DNA of 64,000 nucleotides from Glebionis coronaria (taxonomy: Eukaryota > Streptophyta > Magnoliopsida > Asterales > Asteraceae): positions 20,782,488 through 20,846,487 of the forward strand of contig CM046882.1 in NCBI GenBank assembly GCA_025667525.1, in the 5' to 3' direction. Below are positions 1-11,700 of this stretch, in pieces (position 1 is the first letter of the stretch; every line of letters starts with the position of its first letter). The notes below the pieces were generated by a model. The model was not told where the DNA came from. It saw only the letters and a program-made list of their open reading frames with translations, and did not search any database. Made by a program: the position numbers and the translations under genes.

Positions 1-3
1 GGT

Positions 4-660
4 ATGATTTACCTTATTTCGGATTCACCGTGGGTTAGTCCAATCCATTGTGTGCCCAAGAAGGGCGGAATAACCGTTGTTCCCAATGAACACAACGAGT
101 TGATTCCCACTCGTCTCGTTACTGGGTGGAGAGTTTGTATAGACTACCGCAAACTTAATGATGCCACGAGAAAGGATCATTTCCCTCTACCTTTCATGGA
201 CCAAATGCTTGAACGATTAGCCGGTAATGAATATTACTTCTTTCTTGATGGTTTCTCGGGTTATTTCCAAATACCCATCGATCCCCAAGATCAAGAGAAG
301 ACTACATTCACTTGTCCCTATGGCACTTTCGCTTACAAAAGAATGCCTTTTGGCTTATGTAATGCGCCCGGGACTTTCCAAAGGTGCATGTTAGCTATCT
401 TCCATGACATGGTTGAACAAACCATGGAAGTCTTCATGGATGATTTCTCGGTCTTCGGGGATTCCTTCTCTGCTTGCCTTGCCAATTTAGAACGTATGCT
501 AAAGCGGTGCGAAGACACTCGCCTTGTTCTAAATTGGGAAAAATGCCATTTTATGGTAAAAGAAGGCGTCGTGCTTGGACATAAAATTTCGAAAGCCGGT
601 CTTGAAGTAGACCGTGCTAAAGTTGATGTTATAGCAAGTTGCCTCCACCTTCAACCGTGA
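4..660 (+). pseudogene. pol: Athila-like pol fragment: reverse transcriptase
   Basis: RNA-directed DNA polymerase domain of the Ath polyprotein, which copies element RNA into cDNA in the particle. Visible motifs are WRVCIDYRKLN near residues 42-52, YGTFAYKRMPFGLCNAPGTF in the palm, and the catalytic FMDD at residues 144-147 followed by FSVFG. The frame is already open at the window edge, so position 4 is not a true start. It ends early at a TGA (658-660). The remainder of the polyprotein continues in another frame from about 639, consistent with loss of one base near 637. That makes this copy a broken pol gene. Confidence 0.85.
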
Positions 661-2606
661 CGGGTGTGAGAAGTTTCTTGGGTCATGCGGGCTTCTATCG
701 CCGATTTATCAAAGACTTTTCTCAAATCGCTCGCCCGATGACCTACCTCTTGGAAAAAGATACTCCTTTTATCTTTTCCAAAGAGTGTCTTGAAGCCTTC
801 AACTCACTTAAGGATAAACTAACTAAGGCACCCGTCTTGGTTACCCCTAATTGGGAGCTTCCTTTTGAGTTGATGTGCGATGCTAGTGATTTTGCTATTG
901 GAGCGGTTCTTGGACAAAGAGTGAATAAACACTTCCAGCCAATCCATTACGCTAGCAAGACAATGACTGGGGCACAATTGCATTATACGACAACTGAGAA
1001 AGAGCTTTTAGCCGTTGTCTATGCTTTTGAAAAATTCCTCCCCTATCTTGTCCTTTCCACCACCATTGTGTACACCGATCATTCCGCGTTGAAGTACTTG
1101 TTGACAAAGCAAGATTCCAAACCAAGACTTCTTCGCTGGGTTTTGCTGCTCCAGGAATTTAAAATCGACATCCGCGATAAAAAAGGAGCAGAAAACTTAG
1201 CCGCGGACCATCTTAGTAGACTTGAGGATCCATATCAAGGGGATCATCCGACCAAAGAAATCAATGATTCTTTTCCCTTGGAGACCTTAATGTCTATAAA
1301 CTCGAAGCCGAATGAAACCTCGTGGTTTGCGGACTTTGCAAACTACTTGGCGGGTGGAATTCTCAAGGAAGGGTTGACGTCCCAGCAAAAGAAGAAGTTC
1401 TTTACCGACATCAAGACTTACTTTTGGGACGACCCTTACCTATTCAAACAATGTGCCGACCTGATTATCCGTCGTTGTGTTGATGGACCGGCAGCGTCAG
1501 ACATCCTTGATGCTTGCCACAAAGGACCCACCGGTGGTCACTTTGGTCCCAACTACACCGCAAAGAAAGTGTTTGATTCGGGATTTTATTGGCCCTCCAT
1601 ATATCGTGATGCTCACAATATGGTTAAGCGATGTGATGTTTGCCAAAAGCAAGGCAAAATCACACATAAAGACGAGATGCCTCAGAATTTTATTCAAGAG
1701 TGTGAAATTTTTGATGTTTGGGGTATCGACTTTATGGGGCCATTCCCGTCGTCTAAAGGAAACAAATACATCCTTGTAGCCGTTGACTACGTTTCAAAGT
1801 GGGTTGAAGCCAAAGCTTTGCCTACTAATGACGCAAGGGTGGTTTGTAACTTTTTGAAGGCTCTATTCGCTAGATTCGGTGTGCCTCGCGCCATTATTAG
1901 TGACCGTGGGACTCATTTCTGCAATGATCAATTTGCTCGAGTCATGGCTAAGTACGGTGTAAACCATCGTCTTTCCACAGCCTACCACCCACAAACTAAT
2001 GGCCAGGCTGAAATATCCAACCGAGGGCTGAAGCGAATTCTTGAAAGGACCGTGGGAGAGCATCGTGCCGCATGGGCCGATAAACTTGATGATGCTTTGT
2101 GGGCTTTCCGTACTGCTTACAAGACCCCGATCGGCTGTACGCCTTATCGTCTTGTGTACGGGAAAGCGTGCCACCTCCCCATTGAGTTGGAGCACAAGGC
2201 CTACTGGGCCTTGAAGTGGGCTAATTTTGATATAAACAAAGCCGGTGACCTACGCAAGATCCAACTCAATGAGCTGAATGAACTTCGGAATGAGGCTTAT
2301 GAAAATTCTTTGATCTATAAGGAAAGAACTAAGCTCATTCACGACTCTAAGATCATAAACCGAGAGTTCCATGTTGGAGACAAAGTCTTACTTTTTAACT
2401 CTCGGTTGAAAATCTTCTCGGGAAAGCTCAAATCTCGTTGGTCCGGCCCATTCACCATTGCCCAAATTTTTCCATATGGTACTCTCGAGCTCGCTCAACC
2501 TAATGGACCTAATTTTAAGGTGAATGGCCAACGAGTGAAGTTGTACTTTGGTGAGGACACCTCTAAGGAGGTGATTCCATCCCTCACCACGTTCCCCATG
2601 AACTAA
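639..2606 (+). pseudogene. pol: Athila-like pol fragment: RNase H and integrase
   Basis: Continuation of the Ath polyprotein in a shifted frame; it begins at a non-ATG codon inside the RT connection region and is not an independent gene. In order: RT thumb ([17 protein letters not shown]), RNase H ([14 protein letters not shown], later [11 protein letters not shown]), the integrase HHCC zinc finger (CHKGPTGGH ... CDVCQKQGK, about residues 290-340), and the integrase core with its D, D and E in [10 protein letters not shown] (about 363), [10 protein letters not shown] (about 421) and [10 protein letters not shown] (about 456). It ends at TAA 2604-2606. No chromodomain is seen, as expected for Athila/Tat. 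Apart from the frameshift the domains are complete. Confidence 0.87.
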
Positions 2607-4517
2607 TTTTGGGTCGAGTCAGGCTCGTGACTCGGTTATCAAAAACAAGCGCTCCTCGGGAAGCAGCCCGAGTATCTATCCTTGTATGTTTTAATCCCCT
2701 AAGTGTAGGGGGGGGCCTTGTATATGCGTTTGTCTTTGTGGTGATGTGATTACAGGGATAAGTGCACTCTTGGAATCTTTGAAGAACCGTGCTCCCGTGT
2801 TTATCCGAAATCCGGTTCTATCTCTCAACTATCGTGATTCAATTTTCTTCATACTCACATTTGAAATTGATCACGTTAGTCGTCTCTTCCTTAACTTGAG
2901 TTAACCAACGTGCACAATGTCATAAGTGTAGGGGAACCTTTTCCCACATGCTTAAACATTGAGGACAATGTTTATCTTAAGTGTAGGGGGGACTTCTATC
3001 GAAGTTTTAAGTGGACTTTTCCATGAAAATGCCTTCAATTAACCGGAAAATCCTATTTTTCAGCATTTTTCAAATTTTTTATTAACTTTGGCCATTTAGT
3101 CGTAATTTTTTATCGTTGCTTTCATATGTATATATCCCGCAATAAAGTCAAAAATATTAATAAAGTGGTGTAGCTAGTTTAGAAGTTTTTGACATATTAG
3201 GCCCGTTGCGTTTATTTTGACTCAACCCGAATAGACTTATCCAAGTTTATTCTAGCTAGTATCCTTAACCATGTAGACCTTAATTGGTTTATTAGGCTAA
3301 GTGTCCACGAGTCTCATTACTTGAGATTTTAAATTGTGGAGGACGAGAAATGATAGAGTCAATTATAAGTCGGTATTCTTGCGCAAGCTCACTTGGTGTA
3401 ATTATTTGCCTATTCTCCCATCACTTGCTAATAATTTATCTGCAATAAGTAAGGTCTTACGATTTGAAAAGTTACTTAGCTTCTAGCCCAAGATCGTTTA
3501 AAAGTTGCTCGGTAATGATAAGAGTTCATAGCCAAGGCATAACTTATGAAGCGGGGCGCGAAGATTGGCGAGTCCGAAAAGGCCCTAACAAGGCATGAGG
3601 ATTCAATTTTATTGCTGAAGATCCAAAGTGATGTGAAAAGCATTATTCCTAAAGTCAATATGAAGGATCAAGACTCACGACGAAAAGCAATCAACTCCCA
3701 TAAAGATCATGGAGAAGTCTATCCGAAAAGACCCTAACAAGGTATGAGGATAAATAGATCCAAGTCCGAAAAGGAGGCGGATCGTTGTATCTCAAAATCC
3801 CAATTAGAGATTGAAGAAATAATCATGAAGTCGTGGTCAACAAAGTTGGAGTACCCCTCAAAAGTCTCCAAGCGAAGAAACTCTATTATGATGAGAAGAC
3901 CATTATCTCAAGAACGTCTCTCGAAGATATGAAGTATGAAGTACATGCCAAATATCGGCCCGAGAAAGGTCTCAAATCGTGAACCAAGTTATGCCAAGAT
4001 ATGAACTTTTTGATATCCCGAGAAGCAGTTTTAAGAGATTTTGTCCTTTAGCTAACTATTGATCAAATCGTCCTACTTTGCTTTCAGCCCTAATAAACTA
4101 TCGAAATAAGTCCAAAAATGCATCTTCATGATCATTCTAAGACAAAAATAAAATATAAGAGATACACCTAGGAATAAGGGAGTTTAAGCATTTAATTAAG
4201 CCATGTGTGTAAGTGTTTTAATTGCTAACTTATAATAACAATGATCTCGTTTTTAAGCTTAGTTTGGGGAACGTGAAACTTGAGGGGGATAAATCTTCGC
4301 AGCACCAAAGCCCTAATGTAAGTCATCGATTTCTCTACAAGTTATTTCCATGTAGCTATTTTCACGTGAAAATGGTTTTCTATCCCTTTGTTATCTTTGA
4401 AGTTTTATTTCTTTAATTTTTGTTTAGTAGAATTTTAAATAAGGCCAAGGTTGATTAATTATGAGAAAAGTGTAAACTTGCTTTATCACTAAGCATTGCA
4501 TGAGGGCATGGCAATGG
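2607..4517 (+). other. Non-coding 3' region of Ath between pol and the 3' LTR
   Basis: No convincing gene. Athila elements often carry an envelope-like ORF here, but only short ORFs of about 60 codons occur, with no signal peptide or membrane segment I can support. The stretch contains a hairpin just after the pol stop and repeated purine tracts of the form AAGTGTAGGGG at 2700, 2924 and 2979. Around 3570-3740 a short phrase (CCGAAAAG..CCCTAACAAGG.ATGAGGAT) occurs twice. Confidence 0.6.
2655..2672 (+). other. Short hairpin just downstream of the Ath pol stop
   Basis: Perfect 6-bp inverted repeat, CTCGGG then a 6-nt loop then CCCGAG, 49 nt after the pol stop codon. It may be a structured element in the genomic RNA. 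The role is unknown. Confidence 0.5.
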
Positions 4518-4533
4518 TTAAGTGTAGGGGATT
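4518..4533 (+). other. Polypurine tract of Ath
   Basis: TTAAGTGTAGGGGATT lies immediately before the TGATAGG start of the 3' LTR, where the plus-strand primer is made in reverse transcription. Position and purine content support the call. Confidence 0.75.
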
Positions 4534-4979
4534 TGATAGGTGTGTAAACACCCATCCTTTTACCACTTAATTCGGGCTAAAACGAGACCAAAACACGTAT
4601 TTAATATCATTTGTATTGGAATTATGCGTGGTTTTTGTGTTTATTGTGTTTTCAGAGACAACCGGATAAATATTGAAGAAAACATGGGATTGCACGGGTT
4701 TTACTGAAGAAAAAGGCTCAAGATAAAGTCTATTGTCCAAGAGATGCAAAAGATTTGAAGTCGCTGGGCCTATTCGAAGATTTATCGAAGAAAAGGACCA
4801 AAGATGGAAGATTTATATAAGTCGAAGAAACTCAAGTCTATTAAACGAAGAAATTAAAAGACGAGTTGAATTTAATCGACAACAAATCCCGAATCAGAAT
4901 CGAAAACGGAAACTTTTCTGAAAAGACGAAAAGACACGAAGAACGGGAGAAAACCCACTCACCAACCAAAGGAAACACC

Positions 4980-4989
4980 TATAAATAGG
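4980..4989 (+). promoter_or_regulatory. TATA box of the Ath LTR
   Basis: TATAAATAGG about 446 bp into the LTR, followed by a pyrimidine-rich stretch (CTTTCTTCCTCCCC). This is a typical plant core promoter, so transcription should start around 5010-5025. Confidence 0.7.
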
Positions 4990-5418
4990 CCATCCCACAC
5001 ACATTTTTAGAGTTAGCTAGTTTTTCTTTCTTCCTCCCCACTCTTTCTCCTGGTTCGTTTAACACCATCACCACTAGGGTGATTGGTGATTTTTATCTTT
5101 AGTTCTTTAATCTTGTAATTTTAATCTTTGTTTCATCTTGTCAAAACATCAATCATTTAATACCAAGTTCTTGTTTAATCTTTCATTTCATATTGTTCAT
5201 CATCATCTTTATCTTCAAGTTATTAAGTTTTATTTTTCTTGATTTGATCTTCAAAAGTTGTTTGGATTTGTGTTTTTATTAGTGGGATTCGTTTCTTATG
5301 GTATCTAAATGATTTGTGTTCAATTTGGTAAAAACTTTTTAGGTATTTGGTTTGATTTTGATTAAAAGTCGTGTTCCTTGTTCTTCGCAATACTGTTACT
5401 GTAACTGGGTTTCCAGAT

Positions 5419-5794
5419 CTTCCGAATCAGCTAAGAAGTTCCGAATGAGTCCTTCATTCGGAAACTTCCGAACCAAGCATTAAAGTTCCGAATCAAGAGA
5501 AAACTTCCGAATCAAACTTTCATCCGGAAAGTTCCGGATCAGTCATAAAGTTCCGAACCAGTGACTTCCGGACGAAGCAAAAGTTCCGAACCAAGCATTA
5601 AAGTTCCGAACCAAGTAAATCTTCCGAATCAAGCTGAAGGTTCCGAATCAGTGTCTTCCGATCCAGCAAGTTCCGAATGAACCTCCATTCAGAAAGTTCC
5701 GAATGAGCATGTTCCGAATGAGTATGTTCCGGATGAGTGAATAGTATCTTCCGGATCAGTTAGTTCCGAATCAAGGTTTAAAGTTCCGGATCAG
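5419..5794 (+). repeat. Irregular array of about 20 TTCCGAA motifs in the Ath LTR
   Basis: By eye about 20 copies of [C/G]TTCCG[A/G]A[T/C][C/G]A[A/G] in 376 bp, spaced irregularly by about 13-30 bp, plus a few copies in the opposite sense (ATTCGGAAAC, ATCCGGAAAG). It lies downstream of the TATA box, so it should be transcribed (R/U5). Confidence 0.85.
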
Positions 5795-6095
5795 TTATTT
5801 TTGAGTATAGTTACTGTTTTACTTACTGTTTCTTCACTCATATTTCACAATTTACTTGTTAACTTTAATTTTAATTTGATTTTAATTTGAACTTTAAATT
5901 TTCAACCAAGTTTTTGTTAATCTTAATTAAAGTAATTGCCTTTGATTTAAACTTTCATTTCCACTTCTTATTAGAATAGAAAACCAAACCCCTTTATTTA
6001 GTAACCAAGAACAATCATTCCACTTAAGACCAAGATCAATTCGAGAGGATATCGAGACTAAAATTGAACCTAGCAAAAGCAATATATTAGTTGCA

Positions 6096-6895
6096 GAGAT
6101 CAAAGCTTTGGAAGATGCTCCTTGGACTACAAATCTTTCAGTCTCTGATTTGTAGATAGTATCGATCAGCCCTTCTTCATAATTGTACTTACCATAGAGC
6201 TGAGCAAGGGTATCATTTTTGATTGAGTTGTTAGCTCTCTGAGTCTGATTCATGCTCAGCCACTTTCTTGGAAGGCTGTTGACAAAAGTGGCATTGATCT
6301 CAGCTTGACCAATAGTGACATCATTCATAGCGAGGTCATTTAGAAGAATCTTCAGCCTAGTATAGGTTTGCTGAACTTTTTCACCTTCAAGAGACTTAAA
6401 GGCATTAAACTGAAGTCTGAGTGCCTGAATCTTTGTCTCTCTTGTTTCAGAGGGTCCTTCATGGCCAAGAATGAGGTCTGTCCACATTTGTTTAGCTGTG
6501 GGACACTGAATGACAGACTTCATGATATGCTTTGGAAGACAGGAAATTATGATGCTTTTGAGACGTTTATCTTGGTTTGCTAATTTCCTATCAGCTGCGG
6601 TCCATTGTTTGACAGGCTTGGGAAGAGGGTTTTCTTCAGTAGAAGTAAGCGCCATGGGAATATATGGACCATTTTCTAAAATTTCTAAGAGAAAAGGTTC
6701 AAGTCCATCAAGGTATACAAGAAATTGACTCTTCCAACTGGCAAAGTCTTCTTCATCAAAGACTGGTACACTGGTTACGTGTGATCCACCTCTTGAGTCA
6801 AGAAGTTGGGGTAGATCATCGTCATTTGCTGGGGGGTTAAGTCTTGGTGAAGATGGGTTTGTGGAAGGTGAGTGTGGGCTAGAGGTTTCCGGCAT
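6096..6895 (-). pseudogene. gag: copia Gag (UBN2/retrotran_gag type), truncated by Ath
   Basis: N-terminal about 265 residues of a copia Gag, the structural protein of the particle. The start ATG at 6893-6895 is 60 nt downstream of the primer-binding site. After a Ser/Pro-rich leader come FDEEDFASWKSQFLVYLDG, then the block from KQWTAADRKLANQDKRLKS through AKQMWTDLILGHEG, ETKIQALRLQFNAFKS, QTYTRLKILLNDLAM and INATFVNSLPRKW, as in plant UBN2-type Gags. Homology stops around SSKALISA, where the Ath LTR begins; the rest of that open frame (to 5927) is LTR sequence. No zinc knuckle remains on this side. Confidence 0.82.
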
Positions 6896-6955
6896 GGTGG
6901 ATCTTGATTATAAAACGGAGAACGATGTTTCTTGAAGGTTTTAATATCAAACACC

Positions 6956-6967
6956 GCTCTGATACCA
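6956..6967 (-). other. Primer-binding site of cB
   Basis: On the minus strand TGGTATCAGAGC, complementary to the 3' end of plant initiator-Met tRNA, two bases inside the LTR edge. Confidence 0.85.
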
Positions 6968-6969
6968 AT

Positions 6970-7714
6970 TGAAAGTCCCTAATCAATGCAAGAAACCCTA
7001 ATCTTAACTTAATCAACACAAGGTATTACTTTTCAAACGTAATCTTATTATTGTATAATAAAGAATTACAAGTGTTATGGATAACACCGTTTGATGACAA
7101 TGTGTTGTGCACACTTTGAACAACAATAAACCTTAACTTATGAATACAGTCGTAGCTGTTTGATTCACTAAGTTATACGCACTAATGTTCTTAATATCTC
7201 AAAGTGTTAAACATTAATGCATGGATACACATCCTATTTATAGTGTTACGAGTTTGACTTAAACAGTACTTGATGTCGACTACACAAGCTTTTACAAGTT
7301 CCCACATCAGTCACATGATGTCCTTCTATTCTTGGTAGTCTTCCATTATGCTTTAAGGAACAGTTGTCAAAAACAGTTTCCTTATTCTTCATATTCTCGA
7401 ACACACAAATGGCATGTCCAAAGTGTGCTGAGAGTTATCAGGGTATTGCCACCCCTGTTAACTCTCAACCCCTCAGAGTCCCTAATACATCTTGGCTGTT
7501 ATCCATCACAGCCAAGGAGTATGTCTTCAGGTAATCTTCGACTTCCCTGACAATGTCTCTGACATGGACTCCTCTGAGGTTGCTCACAGAGACTCGGATC
7601 TCTGTGAGTCTTGCGAAACTTGCCTGCCTCCTAGGCACAGGCAAGGGACTATCTATCAGCCTAATTATGTTTAAATCAATGAACAGGGAATCTAACAAGT
7701 TTAGATTCCCAACA
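6970..7714 (-). repeat. 5' LTR of cB
   Basis: Minus strand starts TGTTGGGAATC and ends GGACTTTCA, then the primer-binding site. Length 745 bp. The outer edge is exact because the cA RNase H reading resumes at 7715. Confidence 0.83.
7233..7242 (-). promoter_or_regulatory. TATA box of the cB LTR
   Basis: Minus strand TATAAATAGG, about 475 bp into the LTR. Confidence 0.6.
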
Positions 7715-8144
7715 CTAATAATGACAGAAAATCTACTACTGGTGGTAGTAAATTTTTGGGTCAAAGACTTATCTCATGGCAATGCAAGAAACAGACGATA
7801 GTAGCTACTTCTTCAACATAAGCTGAATATGTAGTTGCTGCTAGTTGTTGTGGACAAGTTTGTGGATTCAAAATCAGATGCTGGATTATGGGTTCAACTT
7901 TATGAACACCAAAATTTTCATTGACAACCAAAGCACTATCTGCATTATGAAGAATTCTGTCTTTCATCAACGTACAAAACATATTGAAATTAGGCACCAC
8001 TTTATCCGGGATGCCAATGAGAAGAAGTTGATACAGGTTCTTAAGGTTCATACGGATGATAATGTTGCTGATCTGTTGACTAAAGCCTTTGATGGTCCTC
8101 GCTTCAACCACTTGGTGGTTCACATTGGGATGGTCAATCCTTGA
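7715..8144 (+). pseudogene. pol: copia RNase H C-terminal fragment (cA)
   Basis: C-terminal end of a copia pol. It opens with [14 protein letters not shown] and LISWQCKKQ, then [24 protein letters not shown] and [13 protein letters not shown], closing with HIGMVNP and a stop at 8142-8144. This matches the S1 and S2 pol C-termini closely. It is broken by an in-frame TAA (7819-7821) and by a frame change near 7863. The 5' side is cut by the cB insertion. RNase H would remove the RNA strand during reverse transcription. Confidence 0.85.
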
Positions 8145-8747
8145 GACCTAGGATTGAGGGGAGGCTAAGCCTAAGGGGAGGCTTAGTATACATATTTACT
8201 TGCACAGATTAACATAGTGGTAGTTTTTAACAACATATTGTATGGGTTCTTGCGGTGTGTGCTACTACTAGTGGAAGATTTTGCTCACTTCTGGTGGTAG
8301 TCTTCATTAATGGTTGGCTTCTAGTCATTAATCGTTGGCTTCTAGTGGATAAGAATCATTCCTACTTAAGTAATGGTTGGCTTCTAGTCTTGGTTTGGGT
8401 CACTATTCACTTCGTTGACTTCTGTTGACCACATTGTGCTTCTAGTGTTGACCCTTATGCGTTTTGACTTTTAGTCAACGCAAGCTCATTCTGGTATATA
8501 TCATCTTATGTAACTTTGGTAAACTGGGATTTGCAAATAATGTTATAAGGGGCAAGTGGTTACTTTGCATTAACTGCCTAATTTGAAAGGGCAACCCATA
8601 TTATTAGGGGTCAATGAACAGTTACTAGACCATTATTTATGGTCAACTACCCCCCTTGACTCATTCATCACAATCATAACACACACCACACGCTCCTACT
8701 CTCTCAAACCCTAACCAATCATCTTCCATCACTTCCAATCAACATCA
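8145..8747 (+). other. Spacer between pol and ORF3 of cA
   Basis: Non-coding. Two purine tracts (ATTGAGGGGAGGC at 8153 and TAAGGGGAGGCTT at 8172) lie just after the pol stop, far from the true polypurine tract at 12760. TTGGCTTCTAGT occurs three times between about 8312 and 8388. A telo-box-like CAAACCCTAA lies shortly before the ORF3 ATG. Confidence 0.6.
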
Positions 8748-11700
8748 ATGGCTACTTTGGTCTACCAACCTGCTCATAATAAGGTAGCATATCTGGGAGA
8801 TGGTCCTAAACGTGATGAATTCACAGACATACTAGAGTTTATTGAGTCTTCTAACCTCAGGTATGTTTTTACTGTTTGCCCAATTGTTTATGATAGTGTG
8901 ATTCGCCAGTTTTGGGATACTTCTACTCTTGTGGCTGTGTTTGGTCGCCCACATGAACTCCATACTACCATTGATGGACGTTCTTATGTGGTTACTGAAG
9001 CTTCTATTAGGAGTTCCCTTCATCTTCAAGATGAAGGTGGTGTTGTTTCCATCCCCAATGCTGAGGTTTTGGAGGGGATGGCTGCTATTGGGTATAACCA
9101 TGGGGGGAAGTTCAACTTCAAAAAGAATAGGTTTTCCCCTCAGTAGAAGCTTCTAGTGCACTTTTTGATTCACTGTTTAAGCCCCAAGTCTGGGAGTTGG
9201 GATGCCTTTCCCACTCCTTTGGCTACTGGTTTGATCTACATCGCACATGGTAGGGTGTTTAATTTTTCTCGCTATTTGTTTGATGGGATGGTTAGCAATT
9301 TGACTAGTACTGGATCTAGGAAGAAATTTTTTATGTATCCTAGGTTTTTACAGTAGATACTTGTGTGTTTACCTCGTGATAGGGAGGAGTATGAGACCCC
9401 AAGCTTACTGCTAAAGTTTACTACAATATGGCTCATGGGTTTAGAGGGGATTGGAGGCCCCTTACTGATGCAATGCTGGGCCTTGCCCAAGGTCCTCCTG
9501 TTGTTGTTCCTCCGGCTGTCGAAGCCGAGGAGGAACTTCCATTAGGTGATGATCCTATGGAGGAGGAGCATCCTGCTGGTGGTGCATCTAATGTGGTTGT
9601 GGAAGAGCCAGTTGAGGAAGTGGTGGTTGAAATACCATCCACTTCCAAGGCTGCCCCCTCTTCTATGCCACATTCGTCTCCATTTGTGGATACTTACCCT
9701 CCTAGTCCAGTCACTCACTCTACTGATAAGCCCTCTGGTTCTCGTGCTCATAATGATGACCCCTTTATTGCTTATGGTTCCAATGAAGCCTTCCCAGACC
9801 CAAGTCCTCTTGGTGGGAAAGCGGAGGAGCCTACTACACTGACTTCTTTGCTTGATCTCATGCACAGGTACCATGAAAGGATTCTTTCTTTGGAGGAAGA
9901 TTTGAATCAACATCGTAAGCTTACCAGGGAATTTGTTCTTCCCATGGCTGACCGGATTAAAGCTTTGGAGACACAGCAGAGGAGGAGGAAGAAGCATGTG
10001 GTTCAGTCTGATTCTGATAAGGAGGTTGAAGATCTTGTGGAGGATGGCTTGAATTTGTTGGCGAAGGCTGCATTTGCTGATAAGTCATATGATGATCTGC
10101 CGATTCCTCCTACTTCTTCAAGCATCCCTCCTACTGCTGCTCAACCTAGAACAAAGGAAGATATTGCTGATACTACTGCTGGTCCAACTGCTGGACCGTC
10201 TCATGATCCTAGGGGGAAAGCCCCTATGACTGATGCTCCCTCACCCCCTCGCAAGCGTACTCGCAAACAACTTGAGGAGGATAGGTTGGGTGAGGAGGCT
10301 GCGCAAAGAATGCAAGCGGAGATTGACCAAGCAGCAAGGGCTGAGGAGGAAGCTCTTCAGGAGCAAAGACGTGAACAGTTGCAGCATGATGTTATGCATT
10401 AGGATGATAACGATTGGATGCGGGTGCTCACTATTCTTACCTCAGATTATTCGCAGTTTACTGATCTCTTGGGTTCTGATGTGAATGAGCAAAATTGTAT
10501 TCCACGAGCTATGGCGTTAATGCGTAAGCAACAATTATCGCTTGCTGCTCAACTGCGTGAAAAGCGTAAGAACAGGCCTTTGACAAGAACCGAGGAGAAA
10601 AAGTTAATGCAGCGGTATGTCAAGTATCAGTCGGGTGCTCACTTTACTGTTGGTTGGACATGGGAACGAGTTAGGGCATTGTCTTTTGACGAGCTTAAGG
10701 ATCTATACGAAAGAATGATCAAGCGTCAGAACACACCGGTTCCGGAGCGTTTCATCTATCGTCCTCCTCCACGAGTGGTTCCTACTTCTCAACCTGCTGT
10801 TACTCCTAGTTCTTCATCTGATGTTCCTCTTGGTTCTACTGGTATCCCATCTGTTGTTGATGTTTCTACTGCTTTACCACCCCTACACCTTCGGTTGCTC
10901 ATCCTGTTTCATCTTCGGGTCCTACCACCACCACCACCTATGCTACCACTACCACCACCACTGCTACTCCTGCTATGGCACAACCCTCACCACCCGTGAC
11001 TGGCTTTCAACCTACTCCTTCTCCTGGTGCAACTACCGTTGATCCTTTGGTTGGACAAGGTATTGATTCTACTTATGCTGATCCTATTCTTGCTGCGAAG
11101 GTCAAGGTTGAAACCTCGTCTGGTGCTCCAACTCCTCGTCGTTCCATTCGCAAGAAGATGGCTAGACGTGGCAAGTCTGTTCCTTATGAGAAGCGTGCTC
11201 CCGAAAATCTTATTGATGCAGCTTCCGACTGTGACTCAGAATTGCCAATGGGTACGGGGTTTATTACTGCTTGGACGGTTAAGCCATCCACCACTATTCC
11301 TGGTACTTTCACCCATAGGATTTCCATCAGTGATGGTTATGTTCGTTATGCTTCGGGTTTGCAAGGTGTGTTGACTTGGGTAGATCGTAGGGATCTTATG
11401 TCATTATACGGGTTTGTGGATGATGGTATGCCTACTCATCCTAGTGAAGTGCCCTCCTGGCCTGGTCTGACAATGTGGGTTGATTTGAAGATGATGCTTG
11501 ATTCTCCTCCACATGCTCCCCATTCTGGTGTCTGGAAGGACCAGCCACGCTGGGTAATCAAGAGATGGAAGATGTATGCTGGCTGTGGAGTGCATGTCTT
11601 GGAGTTGGAGTCTAGTGCAATGGTGTTCATGCTTACGGATATGGACTATCCGTTGACTATTGCTTCTATGGAGGCCATGCTTGCTTGTCACTTACAGATC

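Larger units (their letters stand above)
1..6095 (+). mobile_element. Athila-like Ty3/gypsy retrotransposon (Ath), 3' part
   Basis: The 3' half of a gypsy element: reverse transcriptase, RNase H and integrase, then about 1.9 kb of non-coding DNA, a purine-rich tract and a 3' LTR. The RT motif FMDDFSVFG and the RT-RNase H-integrase order fit the Athila/Tat branch. The 5' LTR and gag lie left of the window. The right end abuts a minus-strand copia gag fragment (cB), so Ath inserted into cB. The exact right end is uncertain (about 6075-6095) because the matching TSD is outside the window. Confidence 0.8.
4534..6095 (+). repeat. 3' LTR of Ath
   Basis: Begins TGATAGGTGTG directly after the polypurine tract and contains a TATA box and a long transcribed part with a dense TTCCGAA array. 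It runs to the junction with the cB gag. The end is placed at about 6075-6095, where several CA dinucleotides are possible. Length is about 1.55 kb. The partner 5' LTR is outside the window, so the right end cannot be confirmed. Confidence 0.75.
6096..7714 (-). mobile_element. Ty1/copia element cB, 5' part (LTR, PBS, gag)
   Basis: Minus-strand copia element inserted in the RNase H of cA. Visible parts in element order: 5' LTR (7714 to 6970), tRNA primer-binding site, and the first about 265 codons of gag, then the junction with Ath. The rest of cB lies left of the window on the far side of Ath. The 5 bp after its LTR (7715-7719, CTAAT) should be one copy of the target duplication. Confidence 0.8.

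Noticed and set aside
3476..4921. Short ORFs that might be an Athila envelope-like gene
   Set aside because: All about 60 codons, no signal peptide or membrane segment, and the frames are not linked.
5419..5794. CRISPR-like array
   Set aside because: Repeats are short, degenerate and irregularly spaced in a plant LTR.
5927..6095. Last 56 codons of the minus-strand ORF 5927-6895
   Set aside because: This part reads through the Ath LTR; only 6096-6895 is Gag.
6956..6967. tRNA gene fragments (TGGTATCAGAGC occurs at several places)
   Set aside because: These are primer-binding sites at LTR edges; no cloverleaf surrounds them.
8748..9146. Annotation as xylulose kinase
   Set aside because: I recall database entries with this name for similar proteins, but no sugar-kinase motif is visible and the context is a retrotransposon ORF3.
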